From Dicyema japonicum (lineage: Eukaryota; Dicyemida; Rhombozoa; Dicyemidae): a DNA stretch of 64,000 nt. Positions 59,601 to 64,000 of the stretch are shown piece after piece. Each line of letters begins with the position of its first letter. Position 1 is the first letter of the stretch. Below the pieces are notes generated by a model. That model worked only from the letters and a program-made list of their open reading frames with translations. It was not told the origin of the DNA and made no database searches. Made by a program: the position numbers and the translations under genes. The stretch spans positions 73,055 through 137,054 of the forward strand of contig RDEW01000070.1 in assembly GCA_011109175.1 (NCBI GenBank), written 5' to 3'.

Positions 59601-60587
59601 AATTGGTATAATTTAATAAAATATATAATATAAATTTAAATTTCATTTCTCAATTTGGTTCTTGTGGTTTATTAGTTTGTAATATGCTAAATTGGTGGTT
59701 TGTCCTTAAGCCTGAACGTAACGTCTGATGACATCTGATCTGGTAGACGTGAGTTAGAATCCAAAAGATGGAGTTTTCAGCGAAGGCCAATTCTCGTCAA
59801 AAGATCCCACCCGTGAGGTGACGAGTCTTTAGAATACTATCTGCAAAATGAGATTTTTAAAATAGATTAGATAATCGTGTCAACTATGTGCTGCTTCAGA
59901 CAGGTAGTCTTCTAATTTTTTAATTTTTTTGCGATTTTGTGCTGGATGAGATTCAAACCCGAATTCTTATGTGCATCCGACACTTTCTTTGTCATAATTT
60001 TGGGTTTTGTGTCTCCGCGATCTTGTCTGTGCTCACGAAAAGAAATCAAGACTAGGACGTTTAGCACAATGGGGGTACATCGCTACCTGACCTTACGACT
60101 AACTAACCACATGGCTAACTGGTCCACGTAGGTAATTTTAAAAATAAGTAAGTTTTCAATGACTAAAAAATGATTTTTTCCGTTCGATATTTGTCATACA
60201 ATATCAAGGTTAGGGACCACGAAGGAATGATTCCAAATAAAGAATAAGTCAGAATTCATTATTTTAGCAAAGACAGGCAAATAAAGCAATGATGCAGCGT
60301 TATAGGCACCGGACTGAATTCAGATGCTTTCCGGTACGAACATCGCTTTGCCAATTGAAGATTTCTTGTATCTATGATGCTTTCTGGTTTGACATGTGAC
60401 GCCACTCCAAGTAATCAGATTGTCTTCAGGGATTGTTTTACAAAAAAAAAAAAAACAAGTAAGAACACTCTTGATGCCTTGGTACTCTCCGGCGATTGAC
60501 TCTTTATTACTAGATGCTATCATAATTAGTTTTAGTTTGGGGTTTTTAAATTTGCATATTGATGATTTAAATTTGCAATTAATTGCA
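59601..60587. other. No gene supported
   Basis: AT-rich. TTCAAACCCGAATTC at 59950 resembles a reversed box B, and TAACCACATGGCTAA near 60.11 kb a reversed box A, but they are about 160 bp apart and so not one tRNA head. A 14-A run sits at 60439-60452. Confidence 0.3.
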
Positions 60588-60601
60588 ATTAAAATTGCAT
60601 A
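60588..60601 (+). repeat. Target-site duplication, left, of SINE-A
   Basis: ATTAAAATTGCATA, identical to 60823-60836. Confidence 0.9.
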
Positions 60602-60822
60602 ATGGTTTGACGAGTGACGCCGTCATCAGTGAATACTCACTGCGGAACTGGATTGTCTAGAAAGGACACTCACACAAGAAAAAGAAAAAAGAAGTGAAGA
60701 TCATTCCTTGGTTCTCCGATTAGTTAAAAATAACTGTTCTTTACTTAAATAAAGTGTGTGTCCTGCCTATGCGGAGCTATAAATACTATGGCTCTCGTGA
60801 AAAGGCTTTATATTATTATTAT
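60602..60822 (+). mobile_element. SINE-A, 5'-truncated copy
   Basis: 221 bp starting ATGGTTTGACGAGTGACGCC, through GTGAATACTCACTGCGGAAC, TGGATTGTCTAGAAAGGACA, AACTGTTCTTTACTTAAATA, GTGTGTCCTGCCTATGCGGA, GCTATAAATACTATGGCTCT, CGTGAAAAGGCTTTATATTA. Matches the 17.8-18.1 kb copy but lacks the tRNA head. Perfect 14-bp target duplications. Confidence 0.92.
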
Positions 60823-60836
60823 ATTAAAATTGCATA
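60823..60836 (+). repeat. Target-site duplication, right, of SINE-A
   Basis: ATTAAAATTGCATA, perfect match to 60588-60601. Confidence 0.9.
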
Positions 60837-60956
60837 TTAATTTTGTTGCTATAAACAACAACCGCAAACCACAAACATGTTAAATACAGTAAAAATTAGT
60901 TATAAAATGTCCATTAAATACTGATAATCAAGTTTATCAGATAAATTGTTTTTGAA

Positions 60957-61894
60957 ATGAAATTTAAAATGATTTATCATCACTTTAATACTAAATTGGT
61001 CATACTTTTGGTTATTTTTTCGACCGCGATTTTTGTTTTTAAATCTCACAGGGAAACGAAATCTTATAAATTTTAACGTAACCAAAGAAAAAAATGAAAA
61101 CGAGATCTTGTTGGTCAGTGCTTGTTACGACATTGGAAAAGTCGCAAAATATGGCTTTACTCGTAAACCAACAGATTATTATAAACTTATGGAAAACTTT
61201 TTCTACATAAAAAACCACATTGTGTTTTATTCAGATATCAGAGTATTCTTAATTACATGAAAGCGATCAGAAGAGATCTTCCTACAACTCTGATATACTT
61301 GGATAGAAAAGAACTGCTTGGTTTTAAAAATATTGATGAAATAAAACATATCTTCACCCTTCCTGGGTTCGGTAAATTTTTTTTGGAGACTGCAAATTAT
61401 AAATACGCTGCATCGTGAATTCTAAGGTTGATTTTCTAAAACGAACAATCAAACTCTTCTCAAACAAATTTTCATATATTGCTTGGATTGATGCCGGTTA
61501 TTTGCGGGACGAAAAGTATACGGAAGAGGTCATTTTGAAAAAATCCAAGTACGTTGACGATACAAGAGTGACTACTAGTATAGTTGTTCCTTTTGGTGAT
61601 TACTCAATGGAAAAAATCATTAAAGAAGCATCAGTATGGATTCCAACAGGATTTTATGTTGGTCAGATTAATATAATTAACGAATTTTGTGATGCTTACG
61701 AAAAATTCTTTTACGAACTATTATCGAGGAAGTTAATTGCAACTGATGAACAAGTCCTGTACTCCATGTTTACGACCGAGGGACTTACATTAAGGAGTGA
61801 TTCAGTTAAACTGAATATATTTCATTGTAATTATTTTGGACTTATTACACTTCTAACAAACGTTAAAACGGCGAATTCCTGTCATTCCTTATAA
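60957..61894 (+). CDS. HtrL/YibB-type protein, possible type II membrane protein (frame-broken)
   Basis: The HtrL_YibB family occurs in bacteria and scattered invertebrates; it looks glycosyltransferase-like, but its reaction is not established. From ATG 60957: HFNTKLVILLVIFSTAIFVF, a single hydrophobic segment fitting a signal anchor, hence probable secretory-pathway location. Then NEILLVSACYDIGKVAKYGF, TRKPTDYYKLMENFFYIKNH, IVFYSD; a frame change at about 61255 to YLDRKELLGFKNIDEIKHIF; another at about 61398 to VNSKVDFLKRTIKLFSNKFS, YIAWIDAGYLRDEKYTEEVI, DDTRVTTSIVVPFGDY and a C-terminal part with WIPTGFYVGQINIINEFCDA. The pattern DIGR..Y......YF...N..V.+.D and WIDAGYxR is the family signature. 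Three frame changes (61.07, 61.26, 61.40 kb) mean pseudogene or assembly errors. No introns recognised. Confidence 0.75.
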
Positions 61895-62035
61895 TTCGTT
61901 TTTATTAATAATATTTGGTTTTATATTTTTACATGATTTATATGTATCATTATTTCACTAAATGTCTATTTAGTGAAATAATAGATGAAAGGAGTCCACA
62001 GGGATTCATTTAAGTTCTCTGTTATTCAACGGATT
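61895..62035. other. 3' flank of the HtrL-like gene; short hairpin
   Basis: TATTTCACTAAATGTC followed by ...TTTAGTGAAATA forms a near-perfect inverted repeat (ATTATTTCACTAAA at 61950-61963 and TTTAGTGAAATAAT at 61969-61982) with a five-base loop. It could fold in the 3' UTR. Confidence 0.6.
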
Positions 62036-62039
62036 TCCG

Positions 62040-62350
62040 TTTCCGAGATCGCCAAATACGAGATCTCTGATATACGCAGACGATGTACTACTGTCTGACG
62101 TGTCGTGATCGAATTTATATGGAAGAGATAAAAGACTTGTGCGGGCTCTAGGGATTAAATTGTAAGAAGAAAAATTTAATGCAATTAAGTTTTTCGGTCT
62201 AAATGAAAAATCGTCAGAAAAGCTCCCTATGTGGAATCAACAAAGTATCTCTGAACAGCTTTTGGAAAAAACTGGGAGTACGTTATATAAGTATTCATAT
62301 GCTTATGAGTAACACGTGAGTGAATTTACTTAACTGACAAATTAATCGAT
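62040..62350 (+). pseudogene. LINE RT YADD fragment with 3' tail
   Basis: LRFPRSPNTRSLIYADDVLL then SDVS carries an intact YADD box, followed by LYGRDKRLVRALGIKL and FNAIKFFGLNEKSSEK. The end, AGTATTCATATGCTTATGAG, matches the tail at 52.14 kb. An internally deleted element. Confidence 0.6.
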
Positions 62351-62455
62351 AATAGTTTTTTTACTGCATATATTTCCTTCTCATACAAATGGTTTGGTTT
62401 AACACTATGATACTTAGATTTCCCCAACCCTAACCATTAAAGTAAAAAACACACT

Positions 62456-62480
62456 ACAGTCGACCTCTAATTGAAGCACG
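62456..62480. other. pogo/Tigger-like terminal repeat candidate
   Basis: CTACAGTCGACCTCTAATTG resembles the start at 45658 (ATACAGTCGACACTCGCAAA). It is isolated; no partner repeat or transposase nearby. Confidence 0.25.
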
Positions 62481-62599
62481 TAATGTCCGAAATCAGAGGT
62501 TTCTCCAAAACAAAGGTTTTCCATATAACTTGTCCGCGGACACGCTTACTATAATAAGTTATTTTTTTTTATATTTATATTAATTTTTTTAAATAATAA

Positions 62600-63130
62600 C
62601 AATTTATTGAAGAATAAAACCAAATAGTTAAAGGCTACTGGCTGATCTCAGGATTGAGAGCGCATTTCCCCTTACGATCAGTAAGGAGATGCGCTCAATG
62701 AGCCAGCCCTTCTCTCTGACATCCCTCCTCCTTTTAGCGACTAACGATCCAATTTTGTTGAGCAGGGCTAACGACCTGCTTCCTATGACTCCCGAAGTTT
62801 CGACTGCGACTGGTTCAAATGTGTACTGCTCGCCGAGGCATGTGTACTTCTTTGCTTTAAGTATTTCTGCTTTCTCTGCAGCTGAGCCTGGATTTGTCGC
62901 ACTCATTGTAATATTGGAAGGCGAGAAGCTATCTACGCAGGTGGCATCCCAGGCCAGGTACTTCCCAGCATCCCACGGGAACAGAGTCGCTCCATCCGGC
63001 CTTCTGTTTGCCGTGGCAAGCCCTAGGGGCTCTATCTGGACAGGGAATCCGGCAGCTTCTAGTCCCCACGCAATAACCTTGTTGATTGCACTATGTCTCA
63101 GGCTCTTTCGGCAGGAAAGTGCGTATTAAT
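62600..63130 (-). pseudogene. REL-like LINE C-terminal module, subfamily 3
   Basis: Minus strand, starting at the zinc-finger remnant LSCRKSLRHSAINKVI: AWGLEAAGFPVQIEPLGLAT, NRRPDGATLFPWDAGKYLAW, DATCVDSFSP, then MSATNPGSAAEKAEILKAKK, YTCLGEQYTFEPVAVETSGV, IGSRSLALLNKIGSLVAKRR, DVREKGWLIERISLLIVRGN, ALSILRSASSL. RPDG...WDAT intact. A frame change at about 62.90 kb; truncated 5' at the zinc finger. Confidence 0.9.
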
Positions 63131-64000
63131 TTTTTATTCCTACCGTCACTTCCTTTTGAATTGTTAAAAATCATGAAAATATTCTGCAATCAATCAAAAA
63201 TATTTTGCCTCTGGGGTTTCCATCAAACTTAAAGTTTTTAATATTGATGGTTCACATTCTATATCCTCAGAGATTTATTTATGCAATTAAAGTGAGATTG
63301 TAGAAAAATTTTTTGCTAGCAGTTAAAAATAATATCAACATTACTCCATGCATCTGAGATTGTTGTTGCCACTTACCGCAAATTAATTTGGATAGAGATT
63401 CGATAAACAATTCTGATCCTCTCGAAAAACATAAGAAATCGATTAGATAGTTCAAATTATTATCTTAAAAATTATTAATGATTCCAGCGTCCAAGGATTG
63501 AAGAAATAACGTCGTATTTTTTGGCAAAAATAAAAAAATCGATATTACTAAAAATTGATATTTTGTGGCAGCGTTATCCAATAACCAGGATTTATTCTTT
63601 ATTGAAAATTCATTTGTTCATTAATTTTTTGAAGCCAGGATGCATAAATGTTTTTTTTTCATCCACGCATTTTCTAAAGGTGTTTTCCCCTAAAATAGAA
63701 GTGCATACATAGATGAGCTTGGAAGACTCTCTTCTAAAACTATGTCTTCCATAAAGTCCCTTTTCTTCCAATTAACACTCCTAGGTAGTGTAAGTTAACG
63801 GCATCTTTTACTCAACAACTATTTTTCACCTCCTTTTGTAATTTAATTTTTATCCCACATATGAAGGTTTAGATTACCTTAGAGACATACCATGTTCTCG
63901 ACAGATAACTTTTCTTTTGGAATATTTTACTATCTCGTAAAAATATCTTATGTCTGATTTTGGGAGAAGTTATACGATGTTATATCCTGCATCATTAGTT
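63131..64000. other. AT-rich, no gene seen
   Basis: No coding sequence longer than 63 codons, no repeat match and no splice pairs supporting an exon were found. Confidence 0.35.

Noticed and set aside
59940-60130. tRNA-like SINE on the minus strand
   Set aside because: Box-like stretches are about 160 bp apart, too far for one tRNA head.
1-64000. Endogenous viral or LTR-retroelement genes
   Set aside because: No integrase, aspartic protease, capsid or LTR pairs were recognised; all RT sequence is of non-LTR type.

Overview
The window looks like nuclear DNA of a small-genome animal, most likely a dicyemid mesozoan. Intergenic DNA is AT-rich. Recognisable metazoan genes (MEIS-type TALE homeobox, eEF2 kinase, ATG16, ubinuclein, a GOSR2-like SNARE, a RING protein) are cut by spliceosomal introns that are nearly all 22-28 nt long, GT...AG, and that restore reading frame and conserved motifs exactly. 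Introns this short are the known hallmark of dicyemids. The species assignment is inference; the intron sizes are read directly.

Layout. 0-15 kb is mostly mobile-element debris: a hAT remnant, APE-type LINE fragments, and copies of a LINE group whose C-terminus carries a zinc finger and a PD-(D/E)xK-like domain (called REL-like here). It also holds a directly duplicated segment (7.8-9.2 and 10.8-11.8 kb) containing an unknown spliced gene, and an 18-unit 69-bp array at 12.1-13.3 kb whose period equals a 23-residue coding repeat. 15.8-16.4 kb is a GOSR2-like SNARE. 16.7-27 kb is again repeats (SINEs, LINEs, an hAT gene split by a LINE insertion) plus one unrecognised coiled-coil-like gene at 19.4-20.5 kb.

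27.1-38.3 kb is the host-gene island, all on the plus strand: ATG16 (autophagy), EEF2K (translation elongation control), ubinuclein (histone H3.3 deposition), and two unrecognised spliced genes, separated by LINE and SINE insertions. 38.3-47 kb holds the most complete REL-like LINE and several of its 5'-truncated relatives. 47.97-48.92 kb is an intact MEIS homeobox gene of six exons. 48.9-51.2 kb is LINE and SINE again; 53.0-53.6 kb is a four-exon RING-finger gene; 54.2-54.6 kb is a single-unit relative of the 12-kb array. 57.5-62 kb has a small spliced unknown gene, a Jockey/CR1-like LINE end, a SINE with perfect target duplications and an HtrL/YibB-type gene. The end is another REL-like LINE C-terminus and AT-rich DNA.

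The genes do not form a pathway or operon. The coherent systems here are the transposons: a tRNA-derived SINE whose 3' tail matches that of an APE-type LINE, both bounded by 12-16 bp target-site duplications. Several host genes (EEF2K, ATG16, GOSR2, HtrL-like) carry isolated single-base frame slips, mostly of the missing-base type, which may be assembly errors rather than gene decay; MEIS, ubinuclein and the RING gene splice cleanly without any.
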